From NCBI RefSeq assembly GCF_018413645.1, contig NZ_JAHCDA010000002.1, positions 1,240,001 to 1,304,000 of the forward strand: a stretch of 64,000 nt of DNA, read 5' to 3'. Made by a program: the position numbers and the translations under genes. Below are positions 53,423 to 64,000 of this stretch, one piece after another; position 1 is the stretch's first letter; each line of letters begins with the position of its first letter. The stretch is from Roseococcus pinisoli (lineage in GTDB: Bacteria > Pseudomonadota > Alphaproteobacteria > Acetobacterales > Acetobacteraceae). The notes beneath the pieces are model-generated. The model was not told the origin of the DNA. It did not search any database and was given only the letters and a program-made list of their open reading frames with translations.

Positions 53423-55729
53423 ATGCCAGGACACCAGACGGAGATCGGCGGAGCGCCCCAGAGCGCGGCCCCGAGGAAGGACGTCATCAGGCTCGCGGCC
53501 GGGCTGGTCTCCATGGCCGTCATCGTGGCCGCGCTCTACTACGGGCAGAACATCATCATCCCGATCGCGGTGGCGCTGCTCATCAGCTTCGCGCTCAATC
53601 CCGTGGTCACCTGGATGTCCCGACGCGGGATTCCGCGCGCGATCTCGACCTCGATCGCGATCGCGGCCGTCCTCATCCTCGTCGCCGGCTTCGGCATCCT
53701 GCTGGCCGCGCAGGTCCGTTCCCTGGCGCTGGAGCTGCCGAACTACCAGTCGACCATCCTCGCCAAGCTGACCTCCCTCAAGGACACGATCAACGCGCCC
53801 GGCATCTTCGACCGCGCCTTCGAGACGCTGGAGCGCGTCCAGCGCGAGGTGACGACGACGGATCCCGCCCAGCTAGCCAACGGGCCGCAGCGCGTCGAGG
53901 TCGTTCCCATCCCGGCCAGCCCCTTCGAGCAGGCGCTGACCTGGCTCGGGCGTTCGCTGGAACCGCTGGCGACGCTCGGCATCGTCTTCATCTTCATCTT
54001 CCTGACGCTGCTCGACCGCGGCGACCTGCGCGACCGCTTCCTGCGACTGATGGGCAACGACCTCCACCGCTCCACCGATTCCATGGAGGAAGCGGGCGGT
54101 CGGATCAGCAAGTACCTGACCATGCAGCTGGTGGTGAATGTCAGCTACGGCATTCCGATGGCCATCGGGCTGTGGCTGATCGGCATTCCCGGCGCCCTGC
54201 TCTGGGGCACGGTGGCCGCCGTGCTGCGCTTCATCCCTTACCTCGGCCCGATGATCTCGGCGGTGTTCCCGCTCTCACTCGCCTTCGCGGTGGATGACGG
54301 CTGGAACATGCTCATCATGGTCGCCGCGCTGATCGTGGTGCTGGAGCTGGTCAGCAACAACGTGATCGAGCCGCTGCTCTACGGGACGAGCACGGGCCTT
54401 TCCACGCTGTCGCTCATCGCCTCGGCGATGTTCTGGACCGCCATCTGGGGGCCGATCGGCCTCATCCTTTCGACGCCGATCACCGTCTGCCTTCTCGTCG
54501 TCGGCAAGAACCTGCCCCAGCTGCAGTTCCTCGACATCATTCTCGGCTCGACGCCGGTGCTCGATCCGCCGATGCGGCTGTACCAGCGGCTGATCGCCAA
54601 TGATCCCGAGGAGGCGGTCGACCTCGCGAAGACGGAAATCGCCAGGTCGTCGATCCTCGAATTCTACAACGACGTGGTCATCGACGCCCTGAACATCGCC
54701 AGCCGGGATTATCTGCGGAACGCCACTTCCGAGCACCGGCTGAGGCTCGCGAACGGGATGGACCTCCTGCTGGACGAGCTGCGGGAGGAATACCCAACCG
54801 CTGATGGCGGAAGCTCCGCGGCCCCGGTGATCTGCATCGGTGGGAAATGGCACCTCGACAACATCTCGGCCGAGATGATGGCCCATGCCCTGAATCTGGA
54901 AGGCGTGCCGGCGACGACGCGGGCCATCTCGACGATCAATTCCCGCAATATCGGCGAGCTCAACCTCTCCGGCACGGAGACGCTGTGCATCTGCTACTTC
55001 AGCCACGATCCGGCGATCCCCGCGCGGCATTTCGCGCGGCGCCTGCGCCTGCGCTGGCCGGGGCTGAAGATCGTCTTCGCGCTCTGGAACCCGCCCGCCG
55101 ATCTCTGCGACACCCGCGCGCTCGAGCGGCTGTCGGCCGATGCCGTCGTGACCTCGGTCAACGAGGCGGTCCTGCGAATCCAGCACATCATCGCGCCCGA
55201 GCAGGCAGAGGTCGCGCGGCAGGCCGAGCTGCCGGAGAACGAGGCGCAGCGCGTGGCCGCGGTGGAGGCGAGCGGAATCCTGGAGCAGAGCCATCGGGAG
55301 AAGCTCGATGCCATCGCGAGGCGCGCGGCCAATGTCTTCGACGCGGACTTCGCCGTGATCTCCACCATCACCTCCGACATGGAGTATTTCGTCGGGCAGA
55401 GCGGGAAGATCCCGGGCGGGATCGTGGACGATTCGGGACGGTTGCTGCCGATGCCGCGGGTGGAGGCCATCTGCAACTACGTGATCGCGGATGACGAGAC
55501 GCTGGTGATCCACGACATGCATCGCGACCCGCGCTTCTCCGACAATGCGACCATCCGGCAATGGGGCGCGCGCTTCTACGCCGGCGCGCCGATCCGCGGC
55601 GCCGATGGCGAGGTGTTCGGCGCGCTGTGCCTCCTCGATTCGGAGCCGCGCGAGCTGGAGGAGGAGGAGGTCGAGCTTCTCGAGGAAATGGCGAAGGAAG
55701 TGCCAGCCGAGATGAAAGAAGCCGACTGA
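53423..55729 (+). CDS. AI-2E-type permease fused to a Rossmann-like and a GAF domain
   Basis: A 768-residue protein. Residues 20-375 are an AI-2E/PerM-type permease with about eight hydrophobic segments (IIIPIAVALLISFALNPVVT, GTVAAVLRFIPYLGPMISAV and LVSNNVIEPLLYG are typical). Residues 470-590 form an alternating strand-helix domain (VICIGGKWHLDNISAEMMAH to LCICYFSHDP), similar in layout to B12-binding or receiver folds but without a cobalamin DxHxxG motif. Residues 623-760 are a GAF domain (KLDAIARRAANVFDADFAVI, then YAGAPIRGADGEVFGALCLL). An EcfG-type promoter precedes it. The combination suggests a membrane protein whose transport is sensed or regulated; what it transports is unknown. Confidence 0.85.
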   Translation: MPGHQTEIGGAPQSAAPRKDVIRLAAGLVSMAVIVAALYYGQNIIIPIAVALLISFALNPVVTWMSRRGIPRAISTSIAIAAVLILVAGFGILLAAQVRSLALELPNYQSTILAKLTSLKDTINAPGIFDRAFETLERVQREVTTTDPAQLANGPQRVEVVPIPASPFEQALTWLGRSLEPLATLGIVFIFIFLTLLDRGDLRDRFLRLMGNDLHRSTDSMEEAGGRISKYLTMQLVVNVSYGIPMAIGLWLIGIPGALLWGTVAAVLRFIPYLGPMISAVFPLSLAFAVDDGWNMLIMVAALIVVLELVSNNVIEPLLYGTSTGLSTLSLIASAMFWTAIWGPIGLILSTPITVCLLVVGKNLPQLQFLDIILGSTPVLDPPMRLYQRLIANDPEEAVDLAKTEIARSSILEFYNDVVIDALNIASRDYLRNATSEHRLRLANGMDLLLDELREEYPTADGGSSAAPVICIGGKWHLDNISAEMMAHALNLEGVPATTRAISTINSRNIGELNLSGTETLCICYFSHDPAIPARHFARRLRLRWPGLKIVFALWNPPADLCDTRALERLSADAVVTSVNEAVLRIQHIIAPEQAEVARQAELPENEAQRVAAVEASGILEQSHREKLDAIARRAANVFDADFAVISTITSDMEYFVGQSGKIPGGIVDDSGRLLPMPRVEAICNYVIADDETLVIHDMHRDPRFSDNATIRQWGARFYAGAPIRGADGEVFGALCLLDSEPRELEEEEVELLEEMAKEVPAEMKEAD

Positions 55730-55827
55730 CGAGCGGCGGCCAGCCAATGTGCCGGATCTCGTTTTTCTGCGGTCTGCATTCAGGCCTGCGGGGCGTTACG
55801 CCCTTACTGGCAGCATGCCTGAGCCGG

Positions 55828-55901
55828 TGGCTGGGGGACCTGGATTCGAACCAAGACTGTCCGAGTCAGAGTCGGAAGTTCTACCGTTAAACTATCCCCC
55901 A
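55828..55901 (-). tRNA. tRNA-Gln (anticodon CUG)
   Basis: Read on the minus strand, a 74-base cloverleaf begins TGGGGGA, which pairs fully with TCCCCCA at the 3' side. It has a D arm GTTT/GAAC, anticodon stem TCCGA/TCGGA with loop CTCTGAC (anticodon CTG), T arm CTTGG/CCAGG with loop TTCGAAT, and discriminator G. The 3' CCA is encoded. Confidence 0.95.
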
Positions 55902-55990
55902 AGCGCTCACCGCTCGGCTGGACGGGCAGATAGCATCGACGATCCGAGCTGCCAAGACCGCAATAACACTTGCGATGACAGTCCTGCTTC

Positions 55991-57037
55991 ATGATCATGA
56001 CTGCCACGCACCCTGAACGAGTCAGCGCCCCGATGACCGCTCTCCACCCCTCGCACGCCGCGAACGGCCCCCCTTCCGCGCTTTTCGCGGCCCTCGATCT
56101 GGGCACCAACAACTGCCGCCTGCTCATCGGCGCGCCCACGCGCCACGGCTTCCGCGTGGTGGACAGCTTCTCGCGCATCGTTCGCCTCGGCGAAGGACTG
56201 GCCGGCTCCGGCGCGCTCTCCGACGCGGCGATGGACCGCACCATCTCCGCACTTTCCGCCTGCGCCGAGCGGCTGCATCGCCGCCCCGTCCGCCGCCTGG
56301 CCGCCGTCGCCACCGAGGCCTGCCGCCGGGCCGCGAACGGCAACAGCTTCCTGGCCCGCGCCGCCGAGGAGACCGGGCTGCGGCCGCGCATCATCTCGCC
56401 GCGCGAGGAAGCCGAACTCGCCATGGAGAGCTGCGCCCCTCTCCTCGAGCCTGGGGACCGGCGTGCCATTCTCTTCGACATCGGCGGCGGCAGCACCGAG
56501 ATCGCCTGGATTCGCACCGGCCCCCGCCCGGAGCTGATCGGTTATCTCTCGATTCCCTGCGGCGTGGTGACGCTGGCGGAGCGCGAGGGCGGCAACTGCT
56601 TCTCCGTCGAAGGCTTCCAGGCCGTGGTGGACGACATCCACGCCCGACTCCGCAGCTTCGACCGACTGCATTGCATCGGCCAGGAGATCCGCCGCGGCGG
56701 CGTGCGCCTGATTGGAACCTCCGGCACGGTGACGACGCTGGCCGGCGTGGTGATGGCCCTGCCCAAATACCGGCGGGAGCTGGTGGACGGCACGCATCTG
56801 GGCATCGGCGCCGCGGAGGATGCCATGGCGCAGCTCTTCGCCATGGGGCGCGCCGGGCTCTCGGCCCATCCCTGCATCGGGCCGGAGCGCGCGGATTTCG
56901 TGCTTCCCGGCTGCGCCGTCTATTCCGCGATTCATCGCCTCTGGCCGGTCGATGCGCTGACGGTGGCCGATCGCGGGCTGCGCGAAGGCATGCTCCTGCG
57001 GCTGATGCGGGGTGACCGGAGCGTCTGGCGCGCGTAA
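55991..57037 (+). CDS. Ppx/GppA phosphatase family protein
   Basis: A 348-residue protein of the short Ppx/GppA type (only the two N-terminal actin-like domains). The phosphate loops are ALDLGTNNCRLLIG near residue 34 and LFDIGGGSTEIAW near 160. Also visible are RLAAVATEACRRAANGNSFL and EEAELAMESC. It hydrolyses polyphosphate or pppGpp to ppGpp; the two cannot be told apart here. The ATG at 55991 or 56033 could start it; the core begins after residue 30. rlmE follows nine bases downstream. Confidence 0.9.
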   Translation: MIMTATHPERVSAPMTALHPSHAANGPPSALFAALDLGTNNCRLLIGAPTRHGFRVVDSFSRIVRLGEGLAGSGALSDAAMDRTISALSACAERLHRRPVRRLAAVATEACRRAANGNSFLARAAEETGLRPRIISPREEAELAMESCAPLLEPGDRRAILFDIGGGSTEIAWIRTGPRPELIGYLSIPCGVVTLAEREGGNCFSVEGFQAVVDDIHARLRSFDRLHCIGQEIRRGGVRLIGTSGTVTTLAGVVMALPKYRRELVDGTHLGIGAAEDAMAQLFAMGRAGLSAHPCIGPERADFVLPGCAVYSAIHRLWPVDALTVADRGLREGMLLRLMRGDRSVWRA

Positions 57038-57046
57038 AGGCTAGCC

Positions 57047-59339
<2,293 letters not shown>

Positions 59340-59346
59340 GGCCACC

Positions 59347-59379
59347 GTGCCCCGGCGGCGGAGGACGACGCCGGGGCAC
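59347..59379 (+). terminator. Hairpin terminator after guaB
   Basis: GTGCCCCGGC (59347-59356) and GCCGGGGCAC (59370-59379) form a 10-bp perfect stem with a 13-base loop, just after the guaB stop. A second GC-rich stem follows near 59404-59427 (GGGGG...CCCCC with an internal GGCGC/GCGCC). No T-tract is present. Confidence 0.55.
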
Positions 59380-59458
59380 GCAGCCGAAGCCCTGAAATCC
59401 GAGGGGGGCGGCGCCCGCGCCACCCCCTTCCCCACCTTTCCCCCCGGCCGGCCGCGGC

Positions 59459-60817
59459 ATGATGACGCGGCGCTCCGGTCCCCTTCCCCCATCGACGGAG
59501 CTGCCTGACGTGACGCCCGAAGGGCGGCTTGCCGCCGCGATCGACCTGCTGCACGCCGTCTTCGACCAGCCTCGCCGGCCGGCCGACGCCATCGGCGCCG
59601 AATTCTTCCGCAACCGCCGCTACATCGGCGGCAGCGACCGCCGCGCCGTGTCCGACCTTGCCTGGGGCATCGTGCGGCAGCGGCTTCGGCTGGAATGGTG
59701 GATCGGCCAGACCGGGGCGCGCCTGACGCCCCGGCTGCTGGCCCTGGCCTTCCTCATCCTCGCCGAGAAGCGCAAGCCCGGCGAGGCCGCGAAGCTCTTC
59801 GACGCCGGGCGCTATTCCGCCGGCCCGCTGGACGCCGGCGAGATGGGCGTGGCCGAGCGCCTCGTCGGCAAGCCCCTGATGGGCAAGGAGATGCCTGATT
59901 CCCCTCGCCTGAACCTGCCCGGCTGGGCGCTGCCCGGCCTCGCGGCGCGCTTCGGCGACCGGCTGGAGGCCGAGGCGCTGGCCATGGAGGCCTCCGCGCC
60001 GCTCGACCTGCGGGTGAACATCCTCAAGGGCACGCGCGAGGAAGCGCAGCGCGCCCTGCGCGCCGAGGGCCTGGCTTCCGAAACCACGCCGCATTCGCCC
60101 TGGGGCCTGCGGATGCCCGGGCGCACGCCCATCACCGGCACCAATGCCTATAAGACCGGCCTCATCGAGGTGCAGGACGAGGGCAGCCAGGTCATCGCCG
60201 CCCTGGTGGGCGCCGCACCCGGCATGCGCGTGGCGGATTACTGCGCGGGCGCGGCCGGCAAGACACTGGCCATGGCCGCCACGATGAACAACCAGGGCCG
60301 GGTCACCGCCTGCGACGTCTCCGCCCCGCGGCTGGAAGGCGCCACCAAGCGCCTGCGCCGGGCCGGCGTTCATAATGCCGAGACCCATCTGCTGGAGCCC
60401 GGCGACCGCTGGGTGAAGCGCCGCGCGGGCCAGTTCGACCGCGTCCTGGTTGACGCGCCCTGCACCGGCACCGGCACATGGCGCCGCAATCCCGACGCCC
60501 GTTCCCGCACAACGGCGGAGGACCTCGCGGAACTGTTGCAAAAGCAAAGTGAAATTCTTGTAACGTCTTCCCATCTCGTTCGTCCTGGCGGTAGGCTCGT
60601 TTACGCGACGTGTTCGCTGCTTCCCGAGGAGGACGACTTGCAGGTTGAGCAGTTCCTGGGACTCCATCCGGAGTTCCGAGCGGTCCCGCTCGGCGCCGCC
60701 TGGTCGGCCGCCGGCCTCCCCGGCGCGCCGCCGATGGAGGGTCCCCACCTGCTGCTCTCCCCTGCCGCCCACGGCACCGACGGCTTCTTCTGCGCCGTCC
60801 TGGAACGCCAGGGCTGA
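59459..60817 (+). CDS. RsmB-like RNA (cytosine-C5) methyltransferase
   Basis: A 452-residue protein. The N-terminal 150 residues are helical and NusB-like, as in RsmB (RRAVSDLAWGIVRQRLRLEW). The catalytic part has the SAM motif VADYCAGAAGKTLAMAA, DAPCTGTGTWRRNPD and YATCSLLPEED, which carry the two catalytic cysteines. It probably methylates C967 of 16S rRNA; the exact position needs comparison. The ATG at 59459 or a GTG at 59510 could start it. A GNAT gene starts 12 bases downstream. Confidence 0.9.
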   Translation: MMTRRSGPLPPSTELPDVTPEGRLAAAIDLLHAVFDQPRRPADAIGAEFFRNRRYIGGSDRRAVSDLAWGIVRQRLRLEWWIGQTGARLTPRLLALAFLILAEKRKPGEAAKLFDAGRYSAGPLDAGEMGVAERLVGKPLMGKEMPDSPRLNLPGWALPGLAARFGDRLEAEALAMEASAPLDLRVNILKGTREEAQRALRAEGLASETTPHSPWGLRMPGRTPITGTNAYKTGLIEVQDEGSQVIAALVGAAPGMRVADYCAGAAGKTLAMAATMNNQGRVTACDVSAPRLEGATKRLRRAGVHNAETHLLEPGDRWVKRRAGQFDRVLVDAPCTGTGTWRRNPDARSRTTAEDLAELLQKQSEILVTSSHLVRPGGRLVYATCSLLPEEDDLQVEQFLGLHPEFRAVPLGAAWSAAGLPGAPPMEGPHLLLSPAAHGTDGFFCAVLERQG

Positions 60818-60829
60818 GGCCGGGGTGCG

Positions 60830-61393
60830 ATGGTCACCATCCGCCGTGCGAGGCCCGGGGACGCCCCCGCCCTTGGCGAGGTCCACGTGGCCTGCTGGCG
60901 CAGCGCCTATGCCGGGGTCCTGCCTGACAGCTATCTGAACTCCCTCTCCGCCACGGCGGAGACGCGGGGCTACGAGCGCGCCATCGCCGAGCGCCGGGGC
61001 GGCCATGCCGCCTTCGTGGCGGTGGCCGACAACCTGGAAATGCCGGGCGGCGGCGTGGTGGGCTTCATCACCGGCGGCCTTTCGCGCCGCCCCTCCATCG
61101 CGGAGGGCGAGGTCGAGACGCTCTACCTGATGGACGACTTCCACGAGCGAGGCATCGGGCGCCGGCTGATGCGGGCCATGGCGTCGCACCTGGCCTCGCT
61201 CGGCGCGCAATCCGCCTTCGTCTGGGTCCTGGAGCCCAACCCCTCGCGCTGGTTCTACGAGCGTCTGGGGGCCAAGCTGGTGGCGCGCGAGGACATGGTC
61301 TTCGCGCATCAGCGCACGACCCAGCTGGCCTATGCCTGGGACCCCATTCACACGCTGCTGACCGCCACCGCGACGACCAAGCTGCCGCGCTAG
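60830..61393 (+). CDS. GNAT acetyltransferase
   Basis: A 187-residue protein of the Acetyltransf_1 group. It begins VTIRRARPGDAPALGEVHVA and CWRSAYAGVLPDSYLNSLS, a pattern common in GNAT enzymes, with ETLYLMDDFHERGIGRRLMR as the CoA-binding loop and VLEPNPSRWFYERLGAKLVA at the end. The substrate is unknown. It lies 12 bases after the methyltransferase gene. A hairpin of 11 bp follows its stop. Confidence 0.9.
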   Translation: MVTIRRARPGDAPALGEVHVACWRSAYAGVLPDSYLNSLSATAETRGYERAIAERRGGHAAFVAVADNLEMPGGGVVGFITGGLSRRPSIAEGEVETLYLMDDFHERGIGRRLMRAMASHLASLGAQSAFVWVLEPNPSRWFYERLGAKLVAREDMVFAHQRTTQLAYAWDPIHTLLTATATTKLPR

Positions 61394-61414
61394 CCCTGGC
61401 TTTTGTGCCTCCTG

Positions 61415-61447
61415 GGCCGCCGTCCCGCCCGGCGCAGGGGACGGCGG
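61415..61447 (+). terminator. Hairpin terminator before guaA
   Basis: GCCGCCGTCCC (61415-61425) and GGGACGGCGGC (61437-61447) form an 11-bp perfect stem with an 11-base loop between the GNAT gene and guaA. It has no T-tract, so a leader role for guaA is also possible. Confidence 0.5.
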
Positions 61448-61493
61448 CGCAACGCGCGCTTGACGCGGCGCGGATTCGACCTTTCAAGCGCGC

Positions 61494-63050
61494 ATGGCCC
61501 AGCACGACCGCATCCTGATTCTCGATTTCGGCAGCCAGGTGACCCAGCTCATCGCACGGCGCCTCCGCGAAAGCGGGGTCTATTGCGAGGTCTGGCCCTT
61601 CAACGCCGCGGCCCCCGAGCGCATCCACGCCTTCGCGCCCAAGGGCCTCATCTTCTCCGGCGGCCCGGCCTCCGTCACCGAGGGCGCCTCCCCCCGCGCC
61701 CCGCAGGAAGTCTTCGAGATGGGCCTGCCCATTCTCGGCATCTGCTACGGGCAGCAGACCATGGCTACCCAGCTGGGCGGCACGGTCGAGGGCGGGCATG
61801 CGGCGGAATTCGGCCGCGCCGTCGTCACCGTCACGGGCGAATGCACGCTGACCCAGGGCCTCTGGGCCAAGGGCGCGACGGAGACGGTGTGGATGTCGCA
61901 TGGCGACCGCATCACCGTGCTGCCGCCTGGCTTCCGCGTCGTCGCGGAATCCGAGGGCGCGCCCTTCGCGCTGATCGCCGACGAATCCCGCCACTACTAC
62001 GGCACCATGTTCCACCCCGAGGTGGTGCACACGCCGCATGGCGCGGCGCTGCTGAAGAACTTCACCCACGGCGTCTGCGGCTGCACGGGCGACTGGACCA
62101 TGGCCGGCTTCCGCGACGAGGCCATCGAGCGCATCCGCGCCAAGGTGGGCAAGGGCCGCGTGATCTGCGGGCTTTCCGGCGGCGTCGATTCCTCCGTGGC
62201 CGCGGTGCTGATCCACGAGGCCGTGGGCGACCAGCTCACCTGCATCTACGTCGACCATGGGCTGATGCGCGCGAATGAGAGCGACCAGGTGGTCGCCACC
62301 TTCCGCGACCGCTTCAACATCAAGCTCATCCACCGCGACGCGAGCGACCTTTTCCTCGGCCAGCTCTCGGGCGTCACGGACCCCGAGCAGAAGCGCAAGA
62401 TCATCGGGCGCCTGTTCATCGAGGTCTTCGAGGAGGAGCAGAACAAGCTCGGCGGCGCGGATTTCCTCGCGCAGGGGACGCTCTACCCGGACGTGATCGA
62501 GAGCGTCTCGGCCACCGGCGGGCCCAGCGTCACCATCAAGTCCCACCACAATGTCGGCGGCCTGCCCGAGGGCATGCGCATGCAGCTCGTGGAGCCGCTG
62601 CGGGACCTCTTCAAGGATGAGGTCCGCGCCCTGGGCCGCGAGCTCGGCATCCCCGAGGAGATCGTGGGCCGCCATCCCTTCCCCGGCCCCGGCCTCGCCA
62701 TCCGCATCCCCGGCGAGGTGACGCGCGAGAAGGCCGACCTGCTGCGCAAGGTGGACAGCATCTACCTGGAGGAGATCCGCGCCGCGGGCCTCTACGACGC
62801 AATCTGGCAGGCCTTCGCGGTGCTGCTGCCGGTGCGCACGGTCGGCGTGATGGGCGACGGCCGCACCTACGACATGGCCTGCGCGCTGCGCGCCGTGACG
62901 AGCACGGACGGCATGACGGCGGAGTTCTACCCCTACGACATGGGCTTCCTGGGGCGCGTGGCGAACCGGATCGTGAACGAGGTCCGCGGAGTGAACCGGG
63001 TGACCTACGACATCACGAGCAAGCCGCCCGGGACGATCGAGTGGGAGTGA
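61494..63050 (+). CDS. guaA: GMP synthase (glutamine-hydrolysing)
   Basis: A 518-residue two-domain enzyme. The amidotransferase has the catalytic cysteine in [15 protein letters not shown] and the His/Glu pair in [12 protein letters not shown]. The synthetase has the ATP-pyrophosphatase loop [13 protein letters not shown] and the dimerisation end [15 protein letters not shown]. It makes GMP from XMP, glutamine and ATP. guaB lies upstream with two genes between them, so the purine pathway is grouped but not in one tight operon. Confidence 0.98.
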   Translation: MAQHDRILILDFGSQVTQLIARRLRESGVYCEVWPFNAAAPERIHAFAPKGLIFSGGPASVTEGASPRAPQEVFEMGLPILGICYGQQTMATQLGGTVEGGHAAEFGRAVVTVTGECTLTQGLWAKGATETVWMSHGDRITVLPPGFRVVAESEGAPFALIADESRHYYGTMFHPEVVHTPHGAALLKNFTHGVCGCTGDWTMAGFRDEAIERIRAKVGKGRVICGLSGGVDSSVAAVLIHEAVGDQLTCIYVDHGLMRANESDQVVATFRDRFNIKLIHRDASDLFLGQLSGVTDPEQKRKIIGRLFIEVFEEEQNKLGGADFLAQGTLYPDVIESVSATGGPSVTIKSHHNVGGLPEGMRMQLVEPLRDLFKDEVRALGRELGIPEEIVGRHPFPGPGLAIRIPGEVTREKADLLRKVDSIYLEEIRAAGLYDAIWQAFAVLLPVRTVGVMGDGRTYDMACALRAVTSTDGMTAEFYPYDMGFLGRVANRIVNEVRGVNRVTYDITSKPPGTIEWE

Positions 63051-63121
63051 GGGAAGCGGGGGCGATTTCCGCTGTCGCGTAATTCGCTTTCCTCGCTTCG
63101 TATCTCACCTCGTTGAGTCGG

Positions 63122-63149
63122 CCGCCGGCAGGGCGTAAGCGGCCGGCGG
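63122..63149 (-). terminator. Hairpin after the histidine kinase gene
   Basis: CCGCCGGC (63122-63129) and GCCGGCGG (63142-63149) with a 12-base loop, five bases beyond the stop of the minus-strand kinase. No T-tract is seen. Confidence 0.45.
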
Positions 63150-63153
63150 ACCT

Positions 63154-64000
63154 TCAGGACGGCAGAGGCCGGGCAGCGCTTCCGTAGCCCCATCGCTCCA
63201 ATGCCGCCAGGAGCTCGCCGCGGTCCATCGGCTTGGTCAGGTGGTCGTCGAAACCTGCCGCCATCATCTTCTGGATCTGCGCGGGAAGCGCGTCGGCCGT
63301 CACCGCCAGGATCGGCAGCCCGGCGACCGGGCCCGGCATGGCACGGATTAGCCTCACCGTGTCGCTGCCATTCAGGCCGGGCATGCGCTCGTCCATCAGC
63401 ACCAGGTCCGGCAGAGGCTCGCGCTCCAGCAAGGTCAACGCGGATTCTCCGCTCGGCGCCTGGACCACGCGATGGCCGGCCGCCTTGAGAAGCTCCGCAG
63501 CGACAAGCCGGTTGGTCGCGATGTCGTCGACCACGAGGATGTTCAGCGCCTGCCGGGCCGGCGGCTCGGCAGGGAGCGGCGTTAGGGCTTCGGCCCTTCC
63601 TGGTTCGGCGATGGGCAGCGGCAGTAGCAAGGTGAAACGGCTGCCACGCCCCTCGGGGCCATCCTCGTGGGTCAGGCGGCCGCCCATGGCCCCGGCCAGC
63701 GCGGCGCTGATCGCCAGCCCCAGCCCGCTGCCGGCAAGCGCCTGATCTCCCTCGGCCTGGGAGAATTCCTCGAAGAGATGCGGCCGCAGTGCCGCTGGGA
63801 CGCCGCTGCCGGTGTCGGTCACGGCGAAGCACGTCTCGCTGCCGCGCTGCAGCACCTCCAGCGAGACCGTGCCGCCCGGAGGCGTGAAGCGGATCGCGTT
63901 CGCCAGAAGGTTCATGAGAATCTGCCGCAGCCGCAGCGCATCGGCCGAAACAATCGGCGGCAGGGCTGGGTCCAGTCGCAGGACAAGCGTCACGTCCCGG
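63154..64000 (-). CDS. Hybrid histidine kinase, C-terminal part (5' end outside window)
   Basis: The frame is open to the right edge, so the gene continues outside. The visible 282 residues contain the kinase ATPase domain (LRQILMNLLANAIRFTPPGG as N-box, VTDTGSGVP as G1-box, GSGLGLAISAALAGAMGG as G2-box). After a linker comes a complete receiver domain (LNILVVDDIATNRLVAAELL, phospho-acceptor in DLVLMDERMPG, conserved threonine in LAVTADA and lysine in LTKPMDRGEL). The receiver keeps all key residues, unlike the one at the left edge. The dimerisation and sensor domains are not visible. Confidence 0.9.
   Translation of the reverse strand, partial: RDVTLVLRLDPALPPIVSADALRLRQILMNLLANAIRFTPPGGTVSLEVLQRGSETCFAVTDTGSGVPAALRPHLFEEFSQAEGDQALAGSGLGLAISAALAGAMGGRLTHEDGPEGRGSRFTLLLPLPIAEPGRAEALTPLPAEPPARQALNILVVDDIATNRLVAAELLKAAGHRVVQAPSGESALTLLEREPLPDLVLMDERMPGLNGSDTVRLIRAMPGPVAGLPILAVTADALPAQIQKMMAAGFDDHLTKPMDRGELLAALERWGYGSAARPLPS

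Overview
The window is 64 kb of very GC-rich, tightly packed bacterial chromosome. I see no rRNA, insertion sequence, phage or CRISPR array, and no gene-free stretch longer than about 300 bases. The gene content points to an alphaproteobacterium, most likely an Acetobacteraceae member of the Roseomonas type. Supporting this are an HWE-family histidine kinase, a NepR-like anti-sigma factor, one good EcfG-type promoter, a psd-pssA pair of alphaproteobacterial type, a DUF6111 protein, and several transporters for organic and amino acids. The genus is inference; only the alphaproteobacterial character is well supported.

Layout, left to right. 1-3.3 kb: the end of an HWE sensor kinase, then a stress group (glycine-zipper lipoprotein, Dps, DUF883 membrane anchor, PRC-barrel protein, NepR-like protein). 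3.3-7.1 kb: uvrB, an RMF/CrpP-like small protein, a secreted protein and a GNAT enzyme. 7.1-10.7 kb: a four-gene operon of two family I CoA-transferase-like subunits, a CaiB-type family III CoA-transferase and a DehI-like protein. 10.7-16.6 kb: psd-pssA for phosphatidylethanolamine, a LysM protein, an unknown protein with a weak nuclease-like segment, and aroC. 16.8-20 kb: a TakP-like TRAP transporter. 20-25.3 kb: fabI, pdxH, an APH-P-loop kinase fusion, a tandem Usp, a GNAT enzyme and mntP. 25.3-28.8 kb: a LysR/TauE divergent pair, a small conserved protein, pirin and a Pat-type acetyltransferase. 28.8-33.5 kb: a complete LIV-type ABC importer. 33.6-37.8 kb: PrpF, LysR and an MFS exporter, then an SH3 lipoprotein. 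37.9-42.4 kb: an MsbA-like ABC exporter, CCA-adding enzyme, DUF6111, a Nudix enzyme and DUF1285. 42.4-49.2 kb: a MoxR-DUF58-BatA/DUF4159-membrane protein operon. 49.3-55.9 kb: a secreted protein, FKBP, a flavin monooxygenase overlapping an M19 dipeptidase, an AI-2E permease-GAF fusion, and tRNA-Gln. 56-63 kb: Ppx/GppA, rlmE, guaB, an RsmB-like methyltransferase, a GNAT enzyme and guaA. 63.1 kb to the end: the C-terminus of a hybrid histidine kinase.

The most notable signals are these. (1) A predicted stress-regulated three-part protein at 53.4-55.7 kb (AI-2E permease, Rossmann-like domain, GAF) has a GGAAC-N17-CGTT promoter directly upstream, which links it to the general stress response that the NepR-like gene at 3.1 kb implies. 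(2) Two 17-bp dyads matching at 15 of 17 positions bracket a lysR gene; one lies 8 bases before its start codon and the other in its last codons, upstream of the MFS gene. (3) The CoA-transferase operon has a beta-like subunit without a recognisable catalytic glutamate. (4) A repeat-like element of three consecutive hairpins sits inside the LIV operon.
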